This document shows positions 9,223-19,240 of a stretch of DNA of 64,000 nt, piece by piece. A program made the translations under genes and the position numbers. The number at the start of each line of letters is the position of its first letter. The stretch's first letter is position 1. Source of the DNA: Acetobacter oryzoeni (GTDB lineage: Bacteria > Pseudomonadota > Alphaproteobacteria > Acetobacterales > Acetobacteraceae); the NCBI RefSeq assembly GCF_004014775.2, contig NZ_CP042808.1, positions 310,001 to 374,000 on the forward strand. Direction: 5' to 3'. The notes below the pieces were generated by a model. The model ran no database searches. It was given only the letters and a program-made list of their open reading frames with translations, and had not been told where the DNA came from.

Positions 9223-9516
9223 ATGACCCGTTCTGCTGCATACGTGCCCGATTTTAACGTGCAGGAAGAGCCACGCATTGCCGTTTTGGATATTACAACG
9301 GAAAAATGCCCCATGACATTTGTGCGCACGCGCTTGGCGCTGGATGGTCTGCCGCCGGGTGGTTTGCTGGCTGTGCGCCTGAAAGGGGAGGAACCGCTGA
9401 AGAATATCAGCCGGTCTGCCCGTGCGCTGGGGCATACCATTTTGTCTGATGTGCCGCAGCCCGATGGCAGTGTGGTGCTTACGCTGCGCAAAAAACAGGA
9501 AACGCCTGCCTCGTAA
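9223..9516 (+). CDS. TusA-like sulfurtransferase family protein
   Basis: A 97-residue protein with the TusA/SirA fold. The signature Cys-Pro-Met-Thr-Phe-Val-Arg-Thr-Arg falls at Cys29, preceded by a beta strand and followed by a helix and two strands (Gly-Gly-Leu-Leu-Ala-Val, then Val-Val-Leu-Thr-Leu). TusA proteins relay persulfide sulfur to tRNA thiolation or other acceptors. Here the usual CPxP motif reads CPMT, so the role may differ from E. coli TusA. It is a single gene converging on rho. Confidence 0.8.
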   Translation: MTRSAAYVPDFNVQEEPRIAVLDITTEKCPMTFVRTRLALDGLPPGGLLAVRLKGEEPLKNISRSARALGHTILSDVPQPDGSVVLTLRKKQETPAS

Positions 9517-9529
9517 ACCGAAGCAGGCG
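9503..9529 (-). terminator. Possible rho-gene terminator inside the 3' end of the TusA-like gene
   Basis: Read on the minus strand, 9523-9529 pairs with 9503-9509 (CGCCTGC arms) and is followed by a T-rich stretch (9488-9502) encoding the TusA-like gene's C-terminus. A second 9-bp inverted repeat (9523-9531 with 9568-9576) overlaps it. Confidence 0.4.
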
Positions 9530-9580
9530 CTCTGTAGAAAAGAACTGATAGAGGGGAAGGCGAGAAAAGCGCCTGCCCAA

Positions 9581-10879
9581 TCAGTTGTTCATGGCTTCGA
9601 AGAAGTCGTTGTTGGTTTTGCTGTATTTCAGCTTGTCCAACAGGAAGTCCATGGCGTCCATCGTGCCCATAGGGGCCAGAATACGGCGCAGAACCCACAT
9701 TTTGGATAGCGTAGCCCGATCCACCAGCAGTTCTTCCTTACGGGTGCCGCTCTTGGTGATGTCGATCGCGGGGAAGGTGCGCTTGTCTGCCAGCTTGCGA
9801 TCCAGCACCAGTTCGGAGTTACCCGTGCCTTTGAATTCTTCAAAGATCACTTCGTCCATACGGCTGCCGGTATCAATCAGCGCGGTGGCGATAATGGTGA
9901 GGGAACCACCTTCTTCAATATTACGGGCAGCACCAAAAAAGCGCTTGGGCCGCTGCAGGGCGTTGGCATCCACACCACCGGTCAGCACCTTGCCGGATGA
10001 AGGCACAACGGTGTTGTAGGCGCGGGCCAGACGGGTAATGGAATCCAGAAGGATCACCACATCGCGCTTGTGTTCAACAAGCCGCTTGGCTTTTTCCAGC
10101 ACCATTTCCGTAACCTGCACGTGGCGGTGTGCGGGTTCATCAAAGGTGGAGGCAATCACCTCACCGCGCACAGAGCGCGCCATGTCGGTTACTTCTTCGG
10201 GGCGTTCATCAATCAGCAGAACAATCAGGAAAACTTCCGGGTGGTTCGCGCTGATGGAAGAGGCAATGCTTTGCAGCATAACCGTTTTACCCGAACGGGG
10301 CGGCGCCACAATAAGGGCGCGCTGGCCCATACCAATGGGGGAAACAAGATCGATAACGCGCGGCGTAAAGTCTTTTTGCGCGCCTTTCTTGCCTTTTTCG
10401 GCCTTTGGTTCTGGGGCGGAAGCCTGGCTTTCCACTTCCATCTGAAGGCGACGTTCAGGGTAAAGTGGGGTCAGGTTATCAAAGTTGATGCGGTGGCGTA
10501 CGGCATCCGGTGGCTCAAAGTTGATCGTGTTGATCTTGAGCATGGAGAAGTAGCGTTCACCATCACGCGGGGCGCGAATCTGGCCTTCTACCGTATCACC
10601 CGTGCGCAGGCCAAAGCGGCGCACCTGAGTGGGGGAGATGTAAATATCATCCGGGCCGGGAAGGTAGTTTGATTCGGGGGAACGCAGGTAACCAAACCCG
10701 TCATGCATGATCTCAAGCGTGCCTTCGCCGTAGATCGCCTGGTCGTTGTCGGCCAGTGCCTTCAGGATGGCAAACATCATGTCCTGCTTGCGCAGGGATG
10801 ACGCGTTTTCAATATTCAGGTCTTCAGCGCAGGCCAGAAGATCCGCTGGGGATTTGGCCTTGAGTTCCGCAAGATGCAT
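9581..10879 (-). CDS. rho: Transcription termination factor Rho
   Basis: Hexameric RNA-dependent ATPase that ends transcription at Rho-dependent sites. Order of domains: N-terminal Rho helix bundle (1-45), cold-shock-like RNA-binding domain (about 50-120, with Gly-Phe-Gly-Tyr-Leu-Arg), then the RecA-type motor with Walker A Pro-Pro-Arg-Ser-Gly-Lys-Thr near 193-199, Walker B Val-Ile-Leu-Leu-Asp-Ser, and the Q/R-loop regions. 432 residues is full length. Residues about 150-168 form a Lys/Glu/Ala-rich linker insert. ATG start at 10879. The 234 bases upstream hold no gene I can support. Confidence 0.97.
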   Translation of the reverse strand: MHLAELKAKSPADLLACAEDLNIENASSLRKQDMMFAILKALADNDQAIYGEGTLEIMHDGFGYLRSPESNYLPGPDDIYISPTQVRRFGLRTGDTVEGQIRAPRDGERYFSMLKINTINFEPPDAVRHRINFDNLTPLYPERRLQMEVESQASAPEPKAEKGKKGAQKDFTPRVIDLVSPIGMGQRALIVAPPRSGKTVMLQSIASSISANHPEVFLIVLLIDERPEEVTDMARSVRGEVIASTFDEPAHRHVQVTEMVLEKAKRLVEHKRDVVILLDSITRLARAYNTVVPSSGKVLTGGVDANALQRPKRFFGAARNIEEGGSLTIIATALIDTGSRMDEVIFEEFKGTGNSELVLDRKLADKRTFPAIDITKSGTRKEELLVDRATLSKMWVLRRILAPMGTMDAMDFLLDKLKYSKTNNDFFEAMNN

Positions 10880-11113
10880 CTAGGAAATGCCCTGACTGGC
10901 AAAAGTTCATAAGGGATATGTCAGGATTTCTCATGCCATCGGCTGCCGAAAGCGCGCGGCTATGGCAAATAAACACCTTGCTGGAAGGTGATGCCGGAGC
11001 AGAATAATCCAGACTAAAGGGAGGATGCGCTGGGCAGGTGAAGTCAGCCAGCACTATGGAACCGCATAATAACGATGGCCCGATGTGTCGTCAATAACCT
11101 TGTGGTGTGGGCT

Positions 11114-11647
11114 TCATGGCGTTGGCGCGGGTGTAATGGCCGCATTCCACCCGGTGCGCGTCAGCCACACGGCAGAAACGGACATATCGGGCGAGATAAA
11201 GCTGTTGACCTGCGACCACAGTTGGGAAGGGTGCATGGTGCGCGTAAGCCCGCCGGAAATCTGATCCCGCGAGCACGGGCCATTTAGGTGCAGGCTGTCT
11301 TCCTTCAGGGTGGCTGTGAGCTGGCATGCACCTGTTTGCCCATTTTGCAGGTCAGGCGCGGTGCCTTCCACATCTGCAGTTAACAGCGGGCGCATGGTGC
11401 CATCCAGCAGCATCAATTCCCCTGTCACATGGCCTTCTGTAGAGGGATGAAGCCCTACAAGAAGCCGTTTGCCACTGTGTGAAGAAATGGCGGCATAGCG
11501 CAGAGGCTCGGTACTGAGATGATCAAAAAATGCCTGATATCCGTTAGGCGGCGGAGCCTGAACGGGTGAGGAAGGCGCGGCATGTGCCGTAGCAACGGAC
11601 CCCATAAGAGAGGCGCAGAAAAAAGCCGTTTTCCAGAACTGATGCAT
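11114..11647 (-). CDS. Secreted protein of unknown function
   Basis: A 177-residue protein with a clear signal peptide (basic start, hydrophobic core, Ala-His-Ala cleavage site near residue 22). The mature part is about 155 residues with two cysteines (around Cys123 and Cys140) that may form a disulfide. I recognise no family. The ATG at 11647 is preceded by GGAGGGATC and lies directly after the corA stop, so the two are co-transcribed. A longer frame to 11704 would overlap corA and lacks a signal-peptide start. Confidence 0.75.
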   Translation of the reverse strand: MHQFWKTAFFCASLMGSVATAHAAPSSPVQAPPPNGYQAFFDHLSTEPLRYAAISSHSGKRLLVGLHPSTEGHVTGELMLLDGTMRPLLTADVEGTAPDLQNGQTGACQLTATLKEDSLHLNGPCSRDQISGGLTRTMHPSQLWSQVNSFISPDMSVSAVWLTRTGWNAAITPAPTP

Positions 11648-11648
11648 C

Positions 11649-12827
11649 TTACTTGATCCCTCCCAGCCAGCCTTTTTTCCAGAACCACAGTAGCGGTAAC
11701 ACAATGGTGGAGGCCATAAGCCCGAGTGAATACCAGTATCCGAAAGACCAGTTCAGTTCAGGCATGTTCTTGAAGTTCATACCATAGATACCGGCAATCA
11801 AAGTTGGGGCAACACCAATAAAGCTGACAACTGTCAGCACCTTCATCACCCCGTTCTGTTCAATGTTGATAAAGCCCAGCGTGGCATCCAGCAGAAATTC
11901 CACTTTGTCCTGCGCTTGGGAAACATAGGCATCCAACGAGGAAAGGTCTCGGCTTACGGTGGTAATGCGCATCCGCAGCGGGTTGGAAAGTGCATAGGCG
12001 GCGGCAGTATTGCTCCCCCCTTCTTGGGGTACGGAGTCTGTGGTGATGTGGCGTGTGCTCAGCATGTATCCGGGGGTAGGGATGGCGCTGGCCGTTTTGC
12101 GGCTTTCGCTCAAAAACAGGGCAATGCGCTCCATACCCAAAAGCGTATCGCGCATACGTGAACACAGATTGCCCGAACTGCCAACGCGCTGGAGCAGATC
12201 ACGCTGCCAGGAGGCAATATTACGCACAGCGGACCCGGATGGGCGGGTGCGGAAAATATCGTGAGAGAGGGTATCCAGCAGGTCTCCCACACTTTCTAAA
12301 ATATCGGCCAACCGGTCCACAATGGTTTCAATCAACGCCACCAGAATTTCCCCGGCATGCAGGGTTGCATCATGCTGGGTGTGCAATGGGGCAGAGGGAG
12401 CCGCTGTGGATGCAGGCGTAGGGGCCGTTGTTTCTGGCGTGGGAATGGCATGGGGGGCGGGCATAACTTGAGCATGGTCCGCCACAAGCAAAGCCACCGT
12501 TTCAAAAGACTGGTAGGCCTGAAAGCGAATAGTAAACAACCGGTTTTGCGTGAGAATAAAGCCTACCGGTGTTGTCTGAAATTCCGGGCCAGTTTTTTGC
12601 AATAAAGGGGAGGAAAGAAAGGCCGCGCCATTGCGCACGCTAATGCGGGATGAACTTTCAATTTCATTCAGATCATCCAGTGTGGGAATGGGCTGGCCAC
12701 ATAACTGAGTAGCCAGGGCCTGTTCCTGTGGTGTGGGGTCTAAAAGGTCCAGCCATACGGCATCGGCGGCGTCGGCGGCGGTCTCAATAGCCCGTGCGGG
12801 CATACCAGGCCGGTGGGCCAGGAACAT
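11649..12827 (-). CDS. corA: CorA-type magnesium/divalent cation channel
   Basis: CorA/ZntB-family membrane channel. The long cytoplasmic N-terminal region is mostly helical and contains an Ala/Pro/Thr-rich insert near residues 145-165. Two C-terminal helices follow, with the diagnostic Tyr-Gly-Met-Asn motif at the end of the first, and a basic C-terminus. I choose ATG 12827 because a GGAG lies six bases before it; upstream starts at 12839 and 12890 are possible. It is followed by the secreted-protein gene with a one-base gap. Confidence 0.93.
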   Translation of the reverse strand: MFLAHRPGMPARAIETAADAADAVWLDLLDPTPQEQALATQLCGQPIPTLDDLNEIESSSRISVRNGAAFLSSPLLQKTGPEFQTTPVGFILTQNRLFTIRFQAYQSFETVALLVADHAQVMPAPHAIPTPETTAPTPASTAAPSAPLHTQHDATLHAGEILVALIETIVDRLADILESVGDLLDTLSHDIFRTRPSGSAVRNIASWQRDLLQRVGSSGNLCSRMRDTLLGMERIALFLSESRKTASAIPTPGYMLSTRHITTDSVPQEGGSNTAAAYALSNPLRMRITTVSRDLSSLDAYVSQAQDKVEFLLDATLGFINIEQNGVMKVLTVVSFIGVAPTLIAGIYGMNFKNMPELNWSFGYWYSLGLMASTIVLPLLWFWKKGWLGGIK

Positions 12828-13102
12828 GCGATTCTCCATTTTGTGTGCGCGCGCTACCGAAGGCAGGCAGGGCCACTGTTTTCTGAACACAGAATGTCAG
12901 GTGGCGGTATGGGCTGCAAATATTCAACTGTTACAAATTATGCGGCCTTCTACATGTTTCTGGCAAGGTTACGTGGTTGCAGGGCTGTGCAACGCCTTGC
13001 GGTATCTGGTAAGCCTGCGGCTTCGTTATGACAGGCGATGTCAGGCTTTTATATATCTGGCAGGCGCGGTTTTTCACGCGGTATGGGAGCGGCAGACCAG
13101 AA

Positions 13103-14347
13103 ATGGCAGATCCGAAGGAACACGGCACGTCAGCGGTGCATAGCAATTCCCTCCGGCACCAGCCGGATGAGCGGGGGCATTTTGGTGGGCGTCATGGGGG
13201 CCGTTTTGTAGCGGAAACCCTTATGCCCCTCATTCTGGAACTGGATGAGGCCTATAAGGCCGCCAAGGCTGATCCGGCTTTCCGGAAGGAGCTGGATTAC
13301 TATCTGAAAGATTATGTCGGCCGCCCCAGCCCGCTCTGGTTTGCCCAGCGCATGACGGAAGAACTCGGTGGCGCTAAAATTTTTCTTAAGCGTGAAGAAC
13401 TCAATCATACGGGCTCACACAAGCTCAATAACGTCATGGGGCAGATTCTGCTGGCCCGGCGTATGGGCCGCACCCGTATTGTGGCAGAAACCGGGGCCGG
13501 CCAGCATGGTGTGGCCACGGCAACCGTATGCGCTCTGTTTGGCCTGAAATGCGTAATCTACATGGGTGCTACCGATGTGGAACGGCAAAAGCCCAACGTG
13601 TTCCGCATGCGTCTGCTGGGTGCAGAGGTGGTGCCCGTTACCTCCGGGGCAGGCACGCTAAAGGATGCCATGAACGAGGCCATGCGTGATTGGGTGGCCA
13701 ACATTGCCGATACTTACATGCTTATTGGCACAGTGGCAGGCCCGCATCCGTATCCGGCTATGGTGCGTGATTTCCAGAGCGTGATCGGCACGGAAACCAA
13801 GACTCAGATGAAGGCTGCCGAAGGCCGTTTGCCAGATGTAGTAGTGGCGGCTATTGGCGGTGGTTCCAACGCTATGGGGATTTTCTATCCGTTCCTGGAT
13901 GATAAATCTGTGCGTCTGATTGGTGTGGAAGCCGCTGGCCACGGGCTGGATAGCGGCAAAACCGCAGCTTCTATTGAGCGTGGGCGCCCCGGTGTGCTGC
14001 ATGGCAACCGTACCTATCTGCTTCAGAACGCAGATGGGCAGATTGAAGAAGCACATTCCATCAGTGCCGGGCTGGATTACCCCGGTGTTGGGCCCGAGCA
14101 TTCATGGCTGCATGATATCGGCCGTGCAGAATATGTAGGCATTACGGATAACGAGGCACTGGATGCCTTCCAGTTCTGCACACGTATGGAAGGTATTATT
14201 CCTGCGCTGGAATCTGCCCATGCCGTGGCGTATGCCGCCAAAATTGCGCCTACGCTTTCCAAGGATACCCTGCTGGTGGTCAACCTTTCTGGCCGGGGTG
14301 ATAAAGACATCTTCACTGTTGCCGAACATCTGGGGGTCAAGCTGTGA
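13103..14347 (+). CDS. trpB: Tryptophan synthase beta chain
   Basis: PLP-dependent subunit that condenses indole with serine to give tryptophan. The PLP lysine lies in His-Thr-Gly-Ser-His-Lys-Leu-Asn-Asn (Lys107), followed by the Glu-Thr-Gly-Ala-Gly-Gln-His-Gly substrate loop and the Gly-Gly-Gly-Ser-Asn-Ala phosphate loop. About 414 residues. The ATG at 13103 starts the conserved region; a frame from 13028 adds 25 residues without family match. trpB overlaps trpA by four bases. No trpF is adjacent upstream, where the 275 bases before it contain no recognisable gene. Confidence 0.97.
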   Translation: MADPKEHGTSAVHSNSLRHQPDERGHFGGRHGGRFVAETLMPLILELDEAYKAAKADPAFRKELDYYLKDYVGRPSPLWFAQRMTEELGGAKIFLKREELNHTGSHKLNNVMGQILLARRMGRTRIVAETGAGQHGVATATVCALFGLKCVIYMGATDVERQKPNVFRMRLLGAEVVPVTSGAGTLKDAMNEAMRDWVANIADTYMLIGTVAGPHPYPAMVRDFQSVIGTETKTQMKAAEGRLPDVVVAAIGGGSNAMGIFYPFLDDKSVRLIGVEAAGHGLDSGKTAASIERGRPGVLHGNRTYLLQNADGQIEEAHSISAGLDYPGVGPEHSWLHDIGRAEYVGITDNEALDAFQFCTRMEGIIPALESAHAVAYAAKIAPTLSKDTLLVVNLSGRGDKDIFTVAEHLGVKL

Positions 14348-15177
14348 GCCGTATAGCAGCCCGTTTTAAAGCATTAGCCGCCCAAGGCCGCGGCGCGCTT
14401 ATCCCGTATCTGGAAGCGTATGATCCAGATTGGGATACATCGCTCGAACTGTTGCGGAAAATGCCCGCTGCTGGCGCAGACCTGATTGAAATTGGCATGC
14501 CTTTTTCAGATCCTTCTGCCGATGGCCCGGTTATTCAGGCCGCTGCCCGCCGTGGCCTTAAAGCCGGGGCCACGTTGGCAGGCGTGCTGGATATGGTAAC
14601 GGACTTCCGCCAGCAGGATAACGAAACCCCGATTATCCTTATGGGGTATCTGAACCCGGTAGAATCCTACGGTTATGAACGCTTCTGCCGCGATGCCTCC
14701 AGTGCCGGTGTGGATGGCCTGATTTTGGTGGATCTGCCGCCAGAAGAAGCCGATGTGCTGGCACCATTTGCCAAGGCCAACAAGCTGGATATCATCCGGC
14801 TTGTGGCACCCACCACGTCGGATGAGCGCCTGTCTTATGTGCTCTCTCATGCGTCTGGCTTTGTCTATTACGTCAGCATCACGGGCATTACGGGCACACG
14901 TTCTGCCACGACGCATGATCTGGAAGCCGCTATTCCACGCCTGCGCAAGGTCACCAAATTGCCAATTGCCATTGGGTTTGGTGTGCGTACGCCGCAGCAG
15001 GCCGCCAATGCTTCCTGCATTGCAGATGGTGCAGTTGTGGCCTCGGCCCTGCTGTCCACCTTGGCAGAAACGTTGGATGACAAAGGCCGCGCTACGGCAG
15101 AAACCCTTCCGCGCGTGTTGGCGCAGATTGAAGATCTGGCAAAAGCTGTGCGCAGTGCTGGCGGAAAGGCGGTATGA
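14344..15177 (+). CDS. trpA: Tryptophan synthase alpha chain
   Basis: Cleaves indole-3-glycerol phosphate to indole, channelled to TrpB. The two catalytic acids fall at the classic positions Glu49 and Asp60 ([14 protein letters not shown]). The Gly-Tyr-Leu-Asn-Pro, Asp-Leu-Pro-Pro-Glu-Glu and Gly-Ile-Thr-Gly-Thr-Arg loops follow. The GTG start overlaps the trpB stop (GTGA), indicating coupling. 277 residues. The usual downstream neighbour accD is absent; a flavoprotein gene follows. Confidence 0.97.
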   Translation: MSRIAARFKALAAQGRGALIPYLEAYDPDWDTSLELLRKMPAAGADLIEIGMPFSDPSADGPVIQAAARRGLKAGATLAGVLDMVTDFRQQDNETPIILMGYLNPVESYGYERFCRDASSAGVDGLILVDLPPEEADVLAPFAKANKLDIIRLVAPTTSDERLSYVLSHASGFVYYVSITGITGTRSATTHDLEAAIPRLRKVTKLPIAIGFGVRTPQQAANASCIADGAVVASALLSTLAETLDDKGRATAETLPRVLAQIEDLAKAVRSAGGKAV

Positions 15178-15210
15178 TTCCGCTTTTCCGATTCCAGTAA
15201 TATCTTGCCC

Positions 15211-16464
15211 ATGACAAACGCTTCAGCCGCTAACATCGTTATTGTCGGGGCTGGCCCTGCGGGGCTGGCTGCGGCGGAATATCTGGCGCAAGCTGGTTAC
15301 GGCGTGCAGGTGCTGGAGCGTATGCCCAGTGTTGGCCGCAAGCTGCTTATGGCGGGGCGGGGTGGGTTAAACATCACACATTCCGAACCGCATGAGGCCT
15401 TGATGCGGCGTTATGGTGTGGCGCAATCCTGGTTGCGCCCAGCATTGGATGCATGGACCACGCAGGACATCCAGCACTGGATGGAAGGGCTGGGGCAAGC
15501 CCATTTTACGGGGTCTTCCGGCCGCGTATTTCCTTCGGCCATGAAGGCCTCTCCGTTGCTGCGTGCATGGCTGGCACGGCTGCGGGAGCTTGGAGTTGTG
15601 TTTCACACCCGTACCGCATGGAAAGGGTGGGATGCACAAGGTCACCTGCTCGTGCAGCGCGAAGGGCAGCCTGAACCACAACCCATGCAGGCAGATGCCA
15701 CATTGCTGGCGTTAGGTGGGGCAAGCTGGCCACGCTTGGGCAGTGCAGGAGGTTGGGTTCCGGTTCTGGCGCAGCAGGGCGTTAATATAGCGCCATTGCA
15801 GCCCGCAAATTGTGGTTTTGAAACAGCTTGGTCCGATCTGTTTCGGGGGCGCTTTGCAGGTGAGCCCCTTAAACCTGTAGCACTCAGCTTTGCAGGGCAA
15901 CGCGTGCAGGGTGAAGTGATGGTAACGGCCAAAGGGCTGGAAGGCGGCGCGATATATGCGCTGTCTGCGCCAATTCGGGCCGCTATTGCCGAAGAGGGTG
16001 TGGCCATTATGATGGTCGATTTGCGCCCGGATATGCCAGAGCAGGAAATAGCCCGCCGTCTGGCCGCCACCCGCCCGCGTGAGAGCCTTTCCAACAAATT
16101 ACGTAAGGCGTTGCGTCTGCCACCTGTTGCTGTCGCACTGCTGCGTGAAGGGGGGCAGGATATTCCTTCCTCACCGCAAGCCTTGGCCGCGCGGTTAAAA
16201 GCTGTGCCAGTTGTATTGAGCGCTCCACAACCGCTTGCCCGTGCCATTTCTACCGCGGGTGGCATTACGCGCGACTCCTGCACAGAGGGTTTTATGCTGC
16301 GCGCAGTGCCCGGCGTATTTGTGGCGGGTGAAATGCTGGATTGGGAGGCCCCAACTGGCGGCTATCTGCTGCATGCCTGCCTTGCCACGGGGCGTGCGGC
16401 AGCAAAGGGCCTACAGGCATGGTTGCAGGATACAGGGGCTAAGCGGTATCCCCTCCAGCCATGA
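15211..16464 (+). CDS. BaiN/HI0933-like FAD flavoprotein (TIGR03862-type)
   Basis: A 417-residue FAD-dependent oxidoreductase. The N-terminal dinucleotide fold has Gly-Ala-Gly-Pro-Ala-Gly with the Glu at the end of strand 2 (Val-Leu-Glu-Arg), then Gly-Arg-Lys-Leu-Leu-Met-Ala-Gly-Arg-Gly-Gly-Leu-Asn-Ile-Thr, a family signature. The C-terminus has the second FAD motif Val-Phe-Val-Ala-Gly-Glu-Met-Leu-Asp with Ala-Pro-Thr-Gly-Gly-Tyr. Substrate unknown. I use ATG 15211 rather than the TTG two codons earlier. Its stop overlaps the next start (ATGA). Confidence 0.88.
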   Translation: MTNASAANIVIVGAGPAGLAAAEYLAQAGYGVQVLERMPSVGRKLLMAGRGGLNITHSEPHEALMRRYGVAQSWLRPALDAWTTQDIQHWMEGLGQAHFTGSSGRVFPSAMKASPLLRAWLARLRELGVVFHTRTAWKGWDAQGHLLVQREGQPEPQPMQADATLLALGGASWPRLGSAGGWVPVLAQQGVNIAPLQPANCGFETAWSDLFRGRFAGEPLKPVALSFAGQRVQGEVMVTAKGLEGGAIYALSAPIRAAIAEEGVAIMMVDLRPDMPEQEIARRLAATRPRESLSNKLRKALRLPPVAVALLREGGQDIPSSPQALAARLKAVPVVLSAPQPLARAISTAGGITRDSCTEGFMLRAVPGVFVAGEMLDWEAPTGGYLLHACLATGRAAAKGLQAWLQDTGAKRYPLQP

Positions 16465-17939
16465 GCAGCATGATTATAATGGGTGAAGTGCCGGGGGGTG
16501 GCCCGGCACAATTAGATTTGGCCGAACTTCTGGCCACGCGCCTGCTGGTGCAGGGCAATTCGGGGTCTGGTAAATCACACTTGCTGCGGCGGTTGCTGGA
16601 GCAATCTGCCCGCATGGTGCAGCAGGCGATTATTGACCCGGAGGGGGATTTTGTCAGCCTTGCGGAAAAATTCGGCCATCTGGTGATTGATGGCGCAGAC
16701 CATTCCGAAATGGCGCTGCACGCGGCGGGCGAGCGCATGCGTATGCACCGTGCATCTGTTGTGCTGAATCTGGAAGGCTTGGATGCAGACCAGCAGATGC
16801 GCTGGGCGGCTGCATTTTTGGGCGGTATGTTCGAGGTGCCGCGCCAATACTGGTATCCGGTATTGGTGGTGGTGGACGAAGCGCAGCTTTTTGCCCCAGC
16901 CGCAGCGGGTGAGGTTTCGGACGAAGCCCGGCGTGCATCCCTTGGCGCCATGACAAATCTGATGTGCCGTGGTCGTAAACGTGGTCTGGCCGGGGTTATT
17001 GCCACACAGCGTTTGGCCAAGCTGGCCAAAAACGTGGCCGCAGAGGCTTCCAACTTTTTAATGGGCCGGACATTTCTGGATATTGATATGTCCCGCGCAG
17101 CAGATTTGCTGGGGATGGAGCGCAGGCAGGCCGAATCGTTCCGTGATCTGGCGCGTGGCACCTTTGTAGCGCTTGGCCCGGCCTTGTGCCGCAGGCCAAT
17201 GCCGGTGCGTATTGGCACAGTGGAAACAGAAAGCCGCTCTGCCGGGCCAGTTCTCACACCGTTTGAGCCGCCGCCAGCGCCTGTGCATGATCTTATTCTG
17301 GCCCCCGTACCTGTGCAGGATATGCCGGTGCGCCCGCGTAAGGCACCTGCACCGCCACCGCCTGATTTACTCACCCAACTTGCTGCGCATGGTGAGGCAC
17401 AGGCTGCCCAAGCTGAACAGGAAGCCCCCGAAGAAACATCCGAAACTCAGGCCGAGCGTGAAGCCCGCATGCGTGCCATCTTGCGTGACATGATGGAGGA
17501 TGAGGAAGCTGCCTTTCGTCCTGCACCGGTTTTGTATCAGGATTTTCTGGTGCGGTGCCGTATTGCTGGGCTTGGGCGGAATGCGCTGGATATGCGGCGC
17601 TTTAACCGGGCCTTGGCTACCGCTCGCAGTGGGGTGGATGAAGAAACATCCACTCAGCCTGAATGGCAGGAGGCTGAAGCGCTGGCCTCTACTTTGCCGG
17701 AGGACCTTCAGGCCGTGGGGCTTTTTCTGGCCCGCGCCGCATTGGAGCGGCAGCCATGCCCATCTGATGCCGCTATTGCGCGGGTGTATGGCACGGTTTC
17801 AAAAGGGCGTGCGCGCCGTTTGCTTGGCTGGTTGGAAGACCAGAATCTGATTGTCTTGCGTGCAGATGGCATGGGCCGCCGCGTGCTGACTTTTATTGGC
17901 ACAGGGTGGGAAACCTTGCCCGGCAACGCAGATGGCTGA
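16461..17939 (+). CDS. HerA/FtsK-like ATPase (DUF87)
   Basis: A 492-residue ATP-binding protein. Walker A is Gly-Asn-Ser-Gly-Ser-Gly-Lys-Ser (about 32-39), Walker B is Val-Leu-Val-Val-Val-Asp-Glu-Ala-Gln, and a sensor segment (Val-Ile-Ala-Thr-Gln-Arg) follows, as in HerA-type hexameric translocases. Residues about 280-345 are a Pro/Glu/Ala-rich linker, and the C-terminal ~150 residues are helical. No NurA partner is adjacent, so a DNA-end role is only inferred from the fold. It overlaps the flavoprotein stop by four bases. Confidence 0.8.
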   Translation: MSSMIIMGEVPGGGPAQLDLAELLATRLLVQGNSGSGKSHLLRRLLEQSARMVQQAIIDPEGDFVSLAEKFGHLVIDGADHSEMALHAAGERMRMHRASVVLNLEGLDADQQMRWAAAFLGGMFEVPRQYWYPVLVVVDEAQLFAPAAAGEVSDEARRASLGAMTNLMCRGRKRGLAGVIATQRLAKLAKNVAAEASNFLMGRTFLDIDMSRAADLLGMERRQAESFRDLARGTFVALGPALCRRPMPVRIGTVETESRSAGPVLTPFEPPPAPVHDLILAPVPVQDMPVRPRKAPAPPPPDLLTQLAAHGEAQAAQAEQEAPEETSETQAEREARMRAILRDMMEDEEAAFRPAPVLYQDFLVRCRIAGLGRNALDMRRFNRALATARSGVDEETSTQPEWQEAEALASTLPEDLQAVGLFLARAALERQPCPSDAAIARVYGTVSKGRARRLLGWLEDQNLIVLRADGMGRRVLTFIGTGWETLPGNADG

Positions 17940-18027
17940 AAAAACCACACCAGTTAGACGCATATAGCGCAAAAAGTGCCCCTTTGCGGGCATGACGGGC
18001 ACGCCATGCAGTGCTATAGCCCGAAGC

Positions 18028-19176
18028 ATGACGGAAGACCCGCCTTTCAGCCCGGCGCTGCTGCCCGCAGGCTTTGTAGATTTTTTAACGCCCGATGCCC
18101 GAACCGAGGCAGAGGGTGTTGCCACGCTTATGGACGTGTTTGCATCCCACGGATACGACCGCGTGCGGCCTCCTCTTATAGAGTTTGAGGACACGTATCT
18201 GGCGGGTGCCGGTGCGGCCCTTGCGGAACAGAGTTTCCGGGTGATGGACCCGGATACCCGCCGCATGATGGTGCTGCGCCCGGATATTACGCCGCAGGTT
18301 GCCCGTATGGCGGCAACGCGTGTGGCCAGCACGCCGCGCCCGCTGCGTGTTTCTTACGCCGGTGTGTGTGTTGTGGTTTCTCCCGTAGCTGCGGAAGAAA
18401 GCAGCCGCCAGATTATGCAGACGGGTATCGAACTGATAGGCCCGGATTCGCCAGAGGCGGATGCAGAGGTCATGTCTGTTGGGGCGGAAGCTCTTGAGCG
18501 TCTGGGTGTGAAGGATGTTTCCTTCGATCTCACCATGCCGCCCTTTATTCCGGCCCTGCTGGAAGAAAGCAAAGTGCCCGAAGCACAACGTGCTGCCCTT
18601 ATGCGTGCGTTGGACCGTAAGGACTCCGCAGCGGTGGCTGAACAGGGCGGGGCGCTGGCAAGTACACTTATTGCGTTGCTGGAAGCCACCGGGCTGGCAG
18701 AACATGCCGTAGCGCGGCTGACGGAAATTACTCTGCCACCCAAAGCCCGCGCTGTTCTGGACCGCTTGGTGGATACAGTGGCCGCCCTGCGTGAGCAGTG
18801 CCCCAACCTGCGTATGACGGTAGACCCCGTAGAGTTCCGGGGCTGGAAATACCACACAGGTGTGTGCGTAACGCTGTTTGCCGTTGGCCGTTCGGAAGAG
18901 CTGGGGCGCGGTGGCCGGTACCTGTGTAATGATAATGAACCCGCATGCGGGCTGACATTGCGGCCAGATGTGCTGTTCCGCATGATTCCGCCAACCCCTG
19001 CACGCCCTCGTGTCTATCTGGCACCGGGGGCAGATAAGCGGGAGGCTGCGTGCTTGCGCACGCAGGGTTATGCCACGCTGGCGGCGTCTTCTCTCACCGC
19101 AGAGCCAGAGATTGAAGCGCGCCGTTTAGGGTGCACCCACGTGTTGCGTGGTACCGTTTGTACGGCCCTGTCATAA
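18028..19176 (+). CDS. hisZ: ATP phosphoribosyltransferase regulatory subunit
   Basis: HisRS-like, non-charging paralogue that partners the short form of HisG in the first step of histidine synthesis. The class II synthetase fold is visible: Leu-Pro-Ala-Gly-Phe-Val-Asp near the N-terminus, Tyr-Asp-Arg-Val-Arg-Pro-Pro-Leu-Ile-Glu-Phe (motif 1 region), and Leu-Arg-Pro-Asp-Ile-Thr-Pro-Gln (motif 2 region). The C-terminal anticodon-binding domain of true HisRS is lacking. 382 residues. The ATG at 18028 matches the family N-terminus better than the one at 17992. purA follows after 64 bases. Confidence 0.93.
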   Translation: MTEDPPFSPALLPAGFVDFLTPDARTEAEGVATLMDVFASHGYDRVRPPLIEFEDTYLAGAGAALAEQSFRVMDPDTRRMMVLRPDITPQVARMAATRVASTPRPLRVSYAGVCVVVSPVAAEESSRQIMQTGIELIGPDSPEADAEVMSVGAEALERLGVKDVSFDLTMPPFIPALLEESKVPEAQRAALMRALDRKDSAAVAEQGGALASTLIALLEATGLAEHAVARLTEITLPPKARAVLDRLVDTVAALREQCPNLRMTVDPVEFRGWKYHTGVCVTLFAVGRSEELGRGGRYLCNDNEPACGLTLRPDVLFRMIPPTPARPRVYLAPGADKREAACLRTQGYATLAASSLTAEPEIEARRLGCTHVLRGTVCTALS

Positions 19177-19240
19177 TTTCCCCGTAAGGGGCTTTTTCTC
19201 TTTCAGTTAGCGGCAAGATTCTTTCAGGAGCACACCATCC